Below, piece after piece: positions 1-8,057 of a stretch of DNA of 10,852 nt (position 1 is the stretch's first letter; every line of letters starts with the position of its first letter). The notes below the pieces were generated by a model. It ran no database searches, was not told the DNA's origin, and worked only from the letters and a program-made list of their open reading frames with translations. The stretch comes from Asterionellopsis glacialis (Eukaryota; Bacillariophyta; Plagiogrammaphyceae; Rhaphoneidales; Asterionellopsidaceae). A program made the position numbers and the translations under genes. The stretch lies in NCBI GenBank assembly GCA_014885115.2, contig WKLE02000698.1:1-10852 (forward strand), read 5' to 3'.

Positions 1-904
1 CAAGAAAATTCTGCAACTTATAGCTGTTTGTCCATTTCATTCAAAGCGTGAACTTGTACTTGCTCTGCCACTGTTCTCCTTATGGCCCTCATTGTATTTT
101 TTGTTTCCAAACCGACGAGAGAAAGACAAATGCCGCCTTTGGATACAAATAATCTCCTTTTTGATGATGGCGCAAAATTTTTGAAGCGGCAGACCGGTCC
201 ATTGCACTTCAAATGCACCAAGCATTTTGTTCCCAATAACAATCACGGTTAGAATTTATTTTGTTCTTGTTGGCCTGTTGGTTGTTGAGCTATGGTTATG
301 GTAATGTATATCTTGCGTTCGTTTTGTTTTACTTTCAAATTTATTTTTATTCTTGTTTTTCTGTTCTGGCTTCCACTAATGTACAATTATCAAATACACC
401 AACAGATCCTTTTATGTCATATATTCTGGTTAGATTAATTTGTTTGAAAGTATGCTTTTGAAAGGATTCTTGTTGATTATTTATTTGTAGTATACTACGT
501 ACAGTAGTAGGGTTCAAACTAGAATTTTTTTCTGACTCCAAGTAAGTTCAAGGTTTGCATGTCAATAACAAACTCAAAATTGTCAGATTTTTTACCATAT
601 CCAAGTTCCTGTTTCCGAACTTTTGATTCTTGAGGTGGGTTGGAAGTTCTGCTGTCCCACAAAAGTAAAACTGCACCAAAGTAAAACCTTGAAATCTCAG
701 TCCCTTTTTGTAACAGGGGATGCAAATTTCATTTTTAAGGGCATCCCCATGGACAATTTTTGAAAGGTTAGTAGCAGATTCTCTGGCATGTAAAAATTAA
801 ATTTAGACAATAAAAAAGAAGAATAGTTAGAGAAACAAAAAAATGTGATGAAAAGTATGAAAACCCTTTTTTTGCTCATATGTTTCTCATATGTTTAAAA
901 GGCC
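1..904. other. Noncoding or unassigned left flank
   Basis: I recognise no gene here. Open segments occur on the minus strand (about 18-246 and 519-879), but they are 60-75 codons long, overlap in conflicting frames and show no family I know. The minus-strand segment around 519-725 has a protein-like stretch (WDSRTSNPPQESKVRKQE) that could be a worn exon or transposon fragment, but nothing supports a function. Just before the transposase remnant, the 11-bp unit ctcatatgttt occurs twice in tandem (875-885 and 886-896). The tract 261-460 is T-rich on this strand. Confidence 0.5.
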
Positions 905-1243
905 ATGACAATAGGGAACCAAAATGAAGCAAAAATTTGCCAGGCGGCTGCTCTTGCAGCTACTGTTGCTACTATAATGAATCAGGATTTTGATTCTTCA
1001 GATGATGAATTTATACCTAGAAGAACTGGGATACCATCCATCAAGCTTTTTGGTATGAACCTACAGGCAGTGTATGACTCCAAGAGGAGGTTTATTGATA
1101 TAGAAATAAAATGCCCTGGGTCCACTTTTGACTACTTGGCTTTCTGTACATCAGAAATTCATCAGACACTTTTGACACCTGGTTTTCTTGCACCAGGACT
1201 TGCAATATATGGTGACATCACATACATGCAACTGCAATTTTGA
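905..1243 (+). pseudogene. PIF/Harbinger-type (DDE_Tnp_4) transposase remnant
   Basis: This 112-codon open frame matches the central part of HARBI1/PIF-Harbinger transposases. Diagnostic stretches are FGMNLQAVYDSKRRFIDIE (residues 49-67), then CPGSTFDYLAF and GFLAPGLAIYGDITYM, where GDxxY carries the second catalytic Asp of the DDE triad. Full-length proteins of this family are usually 350-450 residues. The first Asp block (a C-x-G-x-x-D-G type motif before the NxQA strand) is absent, and nothing of the third catalytic region follows the TGA at 1241-1243. The first 40 residues, with Ala-rich and acidic SSDDEF stretches, resemble the N-terminal leader of such proteins and run straight into the DDE core. 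This suggests an internal deletion as well as 3' truncation. I infer a dead copy that cannot catalyse transposition. No terminal repeats or partner Myb-like gene were identified around it. Confidence 0.75.
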
Positions 1244-1860
1244 GCCAGATTATAACTGAAATATGTTATTACTAAAAGGTTTGGTCCTCACTTCTATAAA
1301 AAGAATGAAAAAAAATGGATCATTCCCAGTGTGTTGGGGTCTAAAACAAGAAAATTGAAAAAATTCTAGACAAAAGCATGGAAAATCTGTCACATCCAAC
1401 ACAAAGTAAAAAAAAAAAACAAAGATCATTGGGCGAGATTTTCGTGCAAAGCATTTTGAGTGGCTGAGGAGTGAGCCTAAAAATGCTAGTAATGGTTGGG
1501 GTTTATATACAATGCAAAAAAGAGTGTCAAAGGAAATATATTTCCTTTGAGAATTTTCCGGGGTTAAAGGGTTAATTTTGGAGCACCTGGTCAACCTCAC
1601 ACAAGGGCTCAAACATATTTAATTTTTTACCATAACTATGAAAAATACAGAAACTAATTGCATACTTAGAAGTGTTCTCCCTAATGTATGCCATTCAAGT
1701 ATGTAATTTGAATGATGATTTGCCATGCGCCTCATGAACTTTTTCACCAGCATACCATATTTTTCTCACTCCGTTCACCAGTTTCTACATCTTTTCTCAC
1801 AAGAATCAAAATCATCCATGCAACAATAACCAACAACAATTAAGAATCCAGCCCCATGCA
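1244..1860. other. Noncoding stretch after the transposase remnant
   Basis: No credible coding sequence is seen. A 120-codon minus-strand frame over 1250-1612 encodes an improbable Phe/Cys-rich, low-complexity product and is probably chance. Reading on past the transposase stop gives several stops and no recognisable DDE sequence. The stretch contains a 24-bp palindrome (separate entry) followed at about 1560-1577 by a ggggttaaagggttaat motif. It may include decayed transposon DNA. Confidence 0.5.
1527..1550. repeat. Perfect 24-bp palindrome
   Basis: The two 12-bp halves tcaaaggaaata and tatttcctttga are exact reverse complements with no spacer. The symmetry stops at the next base on each side. 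It lies in noncoding DNA next to a transposase remnant. It could be a protein-binding site, a remnant of a foldback element, or chance; nothing nearby decides between these. Confidence 0.8.
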
Positions 1861-1885
1861 GAATTGTTCCAGGATAAGGCGGACC

Positions 1886-1901
1886 AGTCCAGTACTGGAC
1901 T
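1886..1901. repeat. 16-bp palindrome at the A end of the outer element
   Basis: The sequence agtccagtactggact is its own reverse complement. An identical copy lies at 2660-2675 at the matching end of the inner element, and it is absent from the opposite ends of both copies. This makes the two termini of the family asymmetric and may mark a binding site for the mobilising transposase (inference). Confidence 0.85.
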
Positions 1902-2108
1902 GTGACATAAACTTTTTTTTTAGTCAAATTATACAAAGCTAGTAATTTACGTGTTATTTTGTGTGTGAGGATGGAAGGACATACCATTTTACGGTACCAG
2001 TTTCTCGACAACCAGCCATTTTTAACTAACAACCAGGTTATAATTGTATTCAATTCCAATACAAGTCAAACATGCCGTAATATAATATATTCATGTATGC
2101 ATATTTAT

Positions 2109-2700
2109 GAGTTGTTCCAGGATTAGGTGGACCACCTTGTGACATCTGGTACGTAGACTCCACGTAGACCCAAAATTCATATTTTTGAATTATACACATA
2201 TTCATTAATTAATATTCATATTTGTATACTTTTATACTACTGGAATATATACCCTGTACATATGTATACATTATATTATGGCACAACCAACTTGTATCGG
2301 AACTGAATACAATGATGACCTGGCTGGTGCACTTTTGGGCATTGCAGGCTCCCTCATCTGACAAAAATTGGCTGTTGCACCCAGATCTCTTCCGATCAAT
2401 CTTGCAAAATGGTGCTGTTTGCGGTACCAATTTCTCGACAACCAGCCATTTTTACCTAACAACCACTAGTGCGGTTCCAGGTTCCATGCAGAAGCTCCTT
2501 GTGCATGGAACCTGGAACTGCACTAGTGGTTGTTAGGTAAAAATGGCTGGTTGTCAAGAAATCGGTACCGTAAAATGGTACGTCTGTCCATCCTCACAAA
2601 AAATAACACATAAAATTACTAGCCTTGATTAATTTGATTAAATTTTTTTTTTATGTCACAGTCCAGTACTGGACTGGTCCACCTAATCCTGGAACAACTC
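2109..2700 (-). mobile_element. Inner copy of the same transposon family, inserted in opposite orientation
   Basis: The element is bounded by gagttgttcc (2109) and ggaacaactc (2700) and flanked by the direct duplication TTAT (2105-2108 and 2701-2704). It aligns to the outer element only when reverse-complemented: 2530-2700 corresponds to 1861-2036, about 2260-2327 to about 2032-2100, and 2109-2260 to 2705-2885. It is 592 bp, longer than the 429-bp outer copy. The extra sequence is an internal block at about 2328-2529, made of roughly 94 bp of unique DNA and a large hairpin. Either the outer copy is an internal-deletion derivative, or the inner copy gained this block. It has no coding capacity of its own. 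Confidence 0.85.
2422..2570. repeat. Large hairpin (69-bp arms, 11-nt loop) inside the inner transposon
   Basis: Arms 2422-2490 and 2502-2570 are reverse complements at 66 of 69 positions, with the 11-nt loop gaagctccttg. The outer part of each arm repeats a segment also present once in the outer element (about 1993-2036: cggtacc, acaaccagccattttt, aacaacca). The inner part (actagtgc to ccatgca) is found only here. It therefore looks like an inverted duplication of an internal transposon segment around a new centre. If transcribed, it would form a long, nearly perfect stem that could feed small-RNA production; that is inference. Confidence 0.9.
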
Positions 2701-2885
2701 TTATTGGGTGTATATTCCAGTAATATAAAAGTATTGAAATATGAATACATATATAACAATTTTTCAAAGTATATAAAATTATACACTCATGAATATGTTC
2801 ATAATTTAAAAATATGAATTTTGGGTCTACGTGGATTCTACGGACCAAATGTCACAAGTTGGTCCACCTAATCCTGGAACAACTC

Positions 2886-3230
2886 TGCAACACCTGAACT
2901 AGCTATGTAAGGAGAGACAATACCAGATGAAACGAGATGACACACTAAAAAAGACAGAAACTCGTATTCAGAAGAAATGGAATCATAAAAGTTCCAGATA
3001 GGCACCAATTATGTTTTCATTAACACAAATTCGAAAATTCAGAGATTGATCAATACCTCTGATAGTAGGAATATTTAATGAGAGGGTGTGTTAGTTGATT
3101 CAAATGGAAATATATTCAACTTACCTGACCTTTCCGCTGCTGTCAAAGAAACCCTAAAAAAACCAGCGACAATGCATCAACTCCATACAAGTGCCAAAAA
3201 ACAAATCAAGATAATAAAAAATACGTAACT
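2886..3230. other. Noncoding spacer
   Basis: No gene, RNA or repeat is recognised between the transposon and the small putative gene. The sequence is AT-rich with stops in all frames. The short segment at about 3140-3230 is A-rich and precedes the ATG at 3231. Confidence 0.5.
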
Positions 3231-3529
3231 ATGAAGACTGTAAAAGAAGATGGTGATAGTGTGGGTTCCGATGACACCACAGCGTGTTCCCCACCATCTG
3301 ATGACCGCAAGGTACTGTTCATGACCGATGACAAGACCAAGTCGGTTGAAGACGCTGGAGATGACGAAAATCGTTGGACGGTAGTGCTCCTTTACTTGAC
3401 GAGCATACACCGTCCGACCCTATGTACGGTCTGCCAGCAACTGCCCAGTTCGCACCATTACTAGGCTGGAATGACGAAGGAGGAGAGAAGAAGAAGAGTG
3501 GTGGTGAACATGACAATGCTGGTCAGTAA
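3231..3529 (+). CDS. Putative small hydrophilic protein, two exons or frameshifted
   Basis: I do not recognise a family. From the ATG at 3231, an acidic Ser/Asp-rich frame runs through DDENRWT and then loses its character. Another frame carries a hydrophilic stretch (FAPLLGWNDEGGEKKKSGG) ending at a TAA at 3527-3529. A 68-bp intron at 3381-3448 (donor gtagtg after W-T, acceptor gcccag before F-A-P) would join the two in phase and give 76 residues, rich in Asp, Glu, Lys and Ser with no membrane segment. A single-base frameshift near 3380 would be an alternative that keeps more of the second frame. The stretch is visibly richer in GC than its flanks, which mildly favours coding. The model is speculative. 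Confidence 0.25.
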
Positions 3530-4380
3530 AATGGAAGGCGTCGGCTGGTGTTCTGAAAAAGGAACGTACTCTACAGAACTCCCTCCAACCAAACTCCCTC
3601 CGTCATGTGGGGATCATTACCTGTTGAAGTTGAAAAGTACTTAAAAATGATAGTAAAAATATTTGTTTGTCTATTCTTCCTGTCTTATTTTCTAATTTTG
3701 GGAGATTCGAGCCCGAACTAGTATAAATCTGCCATTTCGACCCCAAAATTGCAAAACAACAACCCGAAGGAATGGTTTCAGGAAAATTTGTATATTCGTC
3801 TTCGTTATAATAAGGACGACTGGAAAAACAAAAGTTTCCTGGAAATTGGGGTCCAGAATGTTAATTTATCGGCATTTTTCTATAGTACTCTTTATGCGAT
3901 AGTAACTCAAAATCTCTAATGTCCAGATCTGTGGAATTTGATCTCCCAGCGACCCCCAAGTGCACTCCTCTTGGGAGGCAAGAGTCCAACTGTTTTGCGT
4001 CGTCTCGATATAGCAAAATCAGAAAGTGCCGGCAACAGAAGATAACAATAGCAGCCACGTTGAGGGGTCCTAAATGGTACTCGTAACAATGCACTTATTG
4101 CAATACTGCTGGACCATTCGATGTCCTTATGTACCACTGCTGTGGTCCCACTGAAAATTCATACAATTTCACAATTTCGACGATAGATCATTTTTTACTA
4201 TACCCACATATATTGATTCTAATATAATTATTATTAATATTTTTTAACATTATGAACTGCTATTTGCACTTACAAATAATACTCAAGGGAGTAATCGTTA
4301 CCATGATGATGCAATGGGTATAGGACATTTGTTCATCTGGGGTGAGATGATGCAAAAGGGTTTAGGAAATTATTCATACT
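3530..4380. other. Noncoding spacer
   Basis: No gene is supported. Minus-strand open segments at 3861-4137 overlap in two frames, are under 80 codons and have no recognisable features. The region becomes very AT-rich around 4180-4250. Confidence 0.5.
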
Positions 4381-4880
4381 ATCGTTCTACAGTACAAGCC
4401 TTCTCTTTCCTACAAAAACTTCTGTACGTACGATGTGGTACTCGTACAATTAGCGATAGTGCATAGGAAATACCGGTAATCGTTCTCTTGGTATACTCGT
4501 ACAGTGCCTGGTAATGGGCAAACCATGAAACGGTACAGTACCGTACAGATACAGGATCTAATTGTACAAATCAAAACAAAATATGCCCCGTACTACCAGA
4601 GGTCTTCTTTTATTTTATAGCCCCCTACCAGAGGTCATCTTTTATTTCAAGAATTTACTACGTACAATAAATATTCTTCCACGTCGATCTCAATACAAAC
4701 TGCTTGCACCATGTACCTGGTAGATAAGATTCCTACGTAATTGCAAATGTAAAAAGACCACAGTACCAGGTACGAGTAGGAAACAAGGACTTAAACAGAA
4801 GCCAGAAGAAGGCATATACTTGTACTTATTAGTAGGACATTTTACTGACAAAGTTTACCTGGTAAGTACTAGGAGTATTA
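4381..4880. promoter_or_regulatory. GTAC-dense tract upstream of the hemerythrin-like gene
   Basis: By eye this 500-bp tract holds about 17 copies of the 4-bp palindrome GTAC, where about two would be expected by chance. They occur inside larger near-palindromes such as ggtacagtaccgtac (4533-4547) and agtaccaggtac (about 4764-4775). Similar GTAC/CCAGGTAC motifs recur elsewhere in the window, for example at 10095-10111. Such enrichment is common in diatom intergenic DNA. Whether it acts in the promoter of the gene at 5021, is replication-related, or is simple repeat drift is unknown. No clear TATA box was identified close to the start. Confidence 0.35.
4593..4647. repeat. Tandem direct repeat, 23-bp units with a 32-bp period
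   Basis: The unit beginning ctaccagaggtc and ending cttttattt occurs at 4593-4615 and 4625-4647 and matches at 22 of 23 positions. The nine bases between the copies are not repeated afterwards, so only two copies exist. It lies inside the GTAC-dense tract. Confidence 0.85.
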
Positions 4881-5020
4881 TTGTTCACGTTTATCAGAAA
4901 TGGTTTCGTTCGACATTTGTTTTCTGTTGTAACTTCAGGTGAAAAAAACTTTTGCAATGCGTCCACGAGTACACTAAGCTATCTCCTCCGCTTTGATCAA
5001 TCTATTCCACTCTTGACACG

Positions 5021-7644
5021 ATGAATAGAAGCAGCAATAGATGCAGCAATTCTAATCGAAGGTCAAGCTTCCGGCGTCAATCTAGTGAATCTTCAGAACT
5101 TCTGACAACGAACAGTACCAGCAGGTCACGATTACGAAGGCGGTCAAGTGGACTATCACATTCATTTAATCCTAGTACTGCAGTCACAGCAATTGCGACC
5201 TTCAATGCAACGGATTTAAAGTATCAAAAAGATTTGAGTTTTGCTCCCGATAAAATTGAAGAATGGGAAAAGGTAAGAACAACGGTGAACACTGCAATGT
5301 CTATGTCTGCGTGTGTGTGCGTGTGTGTGTGTGTGTTCGCATAATTCTAAAAAATCATCAGAATATACGCCTAACGCTTTACTATAAATCATCCCATGAC
5401 ATCTTTGGTACACCAGTCACATCACGAAGGAAGAACCGCGAATAGTTGGAGTATTCTTCATAGTGCTCATTTACGTGAAATTCGTGAAATGAGAGAAGCA
5501 TTGTTGGAAGTACAAACATCTCAAGGTAACTCAGTTCTGCATTGTTCGGTATGGAATTCCATCAAACAATGGTGAACTGCACATTACGATTGGGTTACTA
5601 GTGTGGCTCAAATTCAATCAAATTATGTTACTCCATTTCTGAAAACACGAATACGTTATCCTGCTATCATTGAAGAAGCACAAAATGTATGGCTAAACAA
5701 AGATTTGAATACCATCGATCAAATTATAGAACAGAGCACCTTTTGCAATGCAGACGCATCTTCCTCAAAACAAAACCTTCACGAACTCCTATGTGCATGG
5801 GATTCTTACGAATCCAATTTTTTTACCTACTTAACGCTGTTGGAGAACATTGGTATTCAATTGTACTTCGCCTATTTTTCATATGAAGAACACATTGCCT
5901 TCCATCAGAAAATTTTAGCACCTATGCATCATAAACTTGCTGTTGGGTCATGTGTACATCATGTTGGTATGGAAAATTTGAACAAGTCGTCTGCTAAAGA
6001 ATCCATGATCTTAGACCAATGGCCTCAATTATCTTGCAAGAAAGAATTGGAAAAAGTTCACAGGCGCTACTTGAATGTCGTTGTGCTGTACTTGGACGCA
6101 ATAAAGGCAGGTGTACCAGCACTTTACCAAGACTTAGCACGCTTCAGTGCAAATGTGGATGAAAATCTTCGAGACGAAAAAACCGAAGAATTTGTAACGA
6201 TTGAAGAATTTCTCTATCCATTCATTCCAACAGATTCAATATATCAAAAAGACTTAAAGTTTCAGCCTTCCCACCTTACTGAATGGGAAAACTGTGTCAA
6301 GGTATGTACTACCTATGTCTTAGCTTTCTTGAGTTCACTGACATAACGCACTTCTTGAGGTACTCAAATTTCTTATCGTGGATTTGACTGACAAACTTGT
6401 TTATGATTTGCTTTAATTAAACACAGAACTCACCAAAGGATGCTTGGATTTATATCTTTGATGCAATCAAGTCGGAAGCTTTGATTATCCAAGAAGCCTT
6501 GGGAAAAGTGAACCAGCGTTCCTCCTCTGTTCACGAATGGGAATTGCATTTGATTAGAGCTTGCTTTGATGCGCACCATGAAGCTATGTCAGGACTGGTT
6601 AGAATCATAAATGTGCATTACCTTCCAGCAATGACGAAACGTTTTCATGTACCAGAAGAATTACTCAATACGCAAATCTCTTCGATATTAAGTCTTGAGT
6701 TTATCCAGAATCATATATTGAAGTTCATGACAGCTGGGCAGAGCGAATTGGATATTTTATTACCAGCACTCACGGTATATCTCGAGGAACTGGCAAAGTA
6801 TTGTGATTTGATGGAGTCTAAGGCATTTGTGTTACTTTGTTCATATTACAGTCCACCTGAATTGAACCAAATGCTTCCGAGTCAAATTTTCAAAATTATT
6901 CCTAGTCATGCGATTGGGTCTCTCATTGCTCATGTTGGGAAGGATACATTCCGGAAAGGAATTATGGTCCAAGAAGGCTTATCACAAATGGAATGGCGTT
7001 TCACCTTTGGTCCAATGTACAGTCGATATATTGATAACATTGTTTTTGGTCTTCGGGCCTTATTGTCGGGTGAGAAACGAGTCCAAAAACCTGCACAGGC
7101 GAAGAGGCGTCGCTCAAGTTGGTCCCTTGTGATATCTCGCTTAGACTTGCAGGAAGAAGCAGTTACGGTCGTACAACAACAAACATCAAAGTATTCTAGT
7201 GCTGCGAGAAACACTGTTGATTGCTCTTCATCCTCTTCTCCGGTTCAGCAAAAGCTTAAATTACCGGGGCTTTTGGGACTTGTGCGTTTAGATGAATCTT
7301 CTATGAATCGAGTGGCGCTAGAAGCAGAAGCAACAACAAGCATCGACAATCGGCGCCCACGTTCAGAAGATACAGAATCAATAGTTACAATGAATAGTCT
7401 CTGGTCGTCCTTGACATCATCCTTGGCTCGTTTTGATTTGGAAGATGAAGTTGTCAGAATTGATAATGAATCTTCTTCATCCATTTCATTGTCACCCTCG
7501 CCATCACCAACATCGTCAAGAAGGCCCTCGTTCAAAGGCTTGCCGAAACACTTAACGGACGAAAACAATTCACCCAGCAGGAGTCTACTATCAGGTTTTC
7601 TTCGCCTTGATGAAGAAAAAGTGGGATCAGATCCTGCTGCATAA
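5021..7644 (+). CDS. Tandem degenerate hemerythrin-like protein, three exons, with an in-frame TGA
   Basis: Model: exons 5021-5272, 5417-6301 and 6427-7644, 784 codons, ending in TAA. Residues 1-60 are a Ser/Arg-rich leader. Two homologous halves follow, each opening with YQKDL-x-F-x-P...EWE (68 and 360). Each half has a helix before the first intron, a block around P-x-L/M-K-x-R-x-x-x-P (NYVTPFLKTRIRYP; HYLPAMTKRFHVP), and a late block with A-x-GS-x-x-x-HVG (541-550 in the second half). This layout recalls the hemerythrin-like (HHE cation-binding) proteins of algae and oomycetes. The H-HxxxE and E/DH ligand positions read AQIQS and EEAQ in half 1, and RIIN and NTQ in half 2, so di-iron binding is probably lost. 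The tail (597-784) is Ser-rich and low in complexity. No signal peptide is seen. An in-frame TGA at 5573-5575 (codon 137) breaks half 1; everything after it stays open for about 2 kb. Function is unknown. Gene structure is fairly sure, family assignment moderate. Confidence 0.7.
5273..5416 (+). other. Intron 1 of the hemerythrin-like gene
   Basis: The 144-bp intron has donor aag|gtaaga and acceptor caccag|tcac, phase 0. It joins ...EEWEK to SHHEGRTANSW, and the exon 2 frame stays open to the TGA at 5573. Other nearby AG acceptors (after 5429 and 5433) would put the downstream frame out of phase. The intron carries a GT microsatellite. Confidence 0.75.
5311..5336. repeat. GT dinucleotide microsatellite
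   Basis: Four GT units, one GC, then eight GT units lie within intron 1. It is a simple repeat with likely length polymorphism and creates spurious Val/Cys-rich open frames. Confidence 0.95.
5573..5575 (+). other. In-frame TGA in the first hemerythrin-like half
   Basis: The codons read K-Q-W-TGA-T-A-H-Y-D-W. The frame before (from 5417) and after (to 6301) is the same, and both sides align without a gap to the second half, where the matching residue is Phe (ACFDAHH). A TGG-to-TGA change of a Trp codon is the simplest origin. No splice choice restores the frame sensibly. It may be a recent nonsense allele, a readthrough site or a sequence error. Confidence 0.8.
6302..6426 (+). other. Intron 2 of the hemerythrin-like gene
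   Basis: The 125-bp intron has donor aag|gtatgt and acceptor acacag|aact, phase 0. It joins EWENCVK to NSPKDAWIY. It falls at the same place in half 2 (just after the YQKDL...EWE block) as intron 1 does in half 1, and in the same phase. This indicates that the intron predates the internal duplication. Confidence 0.85.
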
Positions 7645-8057
7645 CTTTGAACCTGTTTTGTCAAACAATAATTTTAATAGCAGTATATAGAACACAAATA
7701 AAAAATTTCTGAAGTCTGCAAAGAAGTGACAGACTCCATTATAGTCTTTCGGCGACAAAAGTGTTTTCAATATAGTTGGTCTATTTATTGAATATTATCA
7801 TTGTGCAAATTATCTTTTAATATAGTGATACATTTTGCGGACGAAGAGAGGAAGCTGTGTAGTTAAGAACTCTCCGAATCGAGCTCAGGCAGGATTACTA
7901 GTATCTAGCATCTTTGGTGACTATATGAATGTACGAGTATAGGTAGGTGGAGAAAATAGTGTGAAGTTTTGATGTCGTGAGTTTGGAAAAAGTAAACACA
8001 GTATGCTTTTCCCGCTTGACTTCTATATGTATGTGGAGGGTCACTTGTGGCAGGCAT
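7645..8057. other. Shared 3' spacer between convergent genes
   Basis: The plus-strand hemerythrin-like gene ends at 7644 and the minus-strand kinase-like gene ends at 8058, so these 413 bp hold both 3' untranslated regions. An AATAAA at 7697-7702, 53 bp after the plus-strand stop, is a plausible polyadenylation signal. On the minus strand TTTATT (about 7784-7789) would read AATAAA for the other gene, but it lies about 270 bp past its stop. No RNA gene is seen. Confidence 0.5.

Larger units (their letters stand above)
1861..2885 (+). mobile_element. Outer non-autonomous DNA transposon (MITE-like), split by a second copy
   Basis: The termini are inverted repeats: gaattgttccaggat at 1861 and the complement of gagttgttccaggatt ending at 2885. 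A 4-bp target-site duplication TGCA flanks the element (1857-1860 and 2886-2889). Without the inner copy (2109-2700) and its TTAT duplication, the element would be 429 bp with no coding capacity. The two ends differ internally. The left end carries the 16-bp palindrome agtccagtactggact (1886-1901). The right end instead runs directly from the shared terminus to tgtgacat and then an AT-rich arm (2705-2858). The superfamily is unclear: a 4-bp duplication fits Sola or Ginger-type elements among others, and no transposase is present. It was presumably mobilised in trans. Confidence 0.85.

Noticed and set aside
1250..1612. 120-codon minus-strand frame
   Set aside because: The product is low-complexity and Phe/Cys-rich, resembles no family and lies in apparently decayed transposon DNA.
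2222..2536. 104-codon plus-strand frame inside the transposon
   Set aside because: It crosses the unique block and half of the hairpin, and its sequence is explained by the nested repeat structure.
1861..2885. One large symmetric foldback transposon
   Set aside because: The order of arm types from the centre outward is different on the two sides, and two distinct 4-bp duplications exist. A nested insertion explains the structure better.
5573..5575. TGA as selenocysteine, or as Trp under a variant code
   Set aside because: The aligned position is aromatic, not Cys, which argues against selenocysteine. Ordinary TGG codons encode Trp throughout and no other gene here shows internal TGA, so a variant code is unsupported.
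5572..5601. A 30-bp mini-intron (gtgaac...ctag) that would remove the TGA in frame
   Set aside because: It is far shorter than the other introns here and would delete the AHYDW segment that aligns with the second half. The longer option 5526-5601 changes the frame.
5603..6346. Independent gene starting at GTG 5603
   Set aside because: It is exon 2 of the hemerythrin-like gene after the in-frame TGA. The frame continues upstream of 5573 with homologous sequence, and its apparent end is read-through of intron 2.
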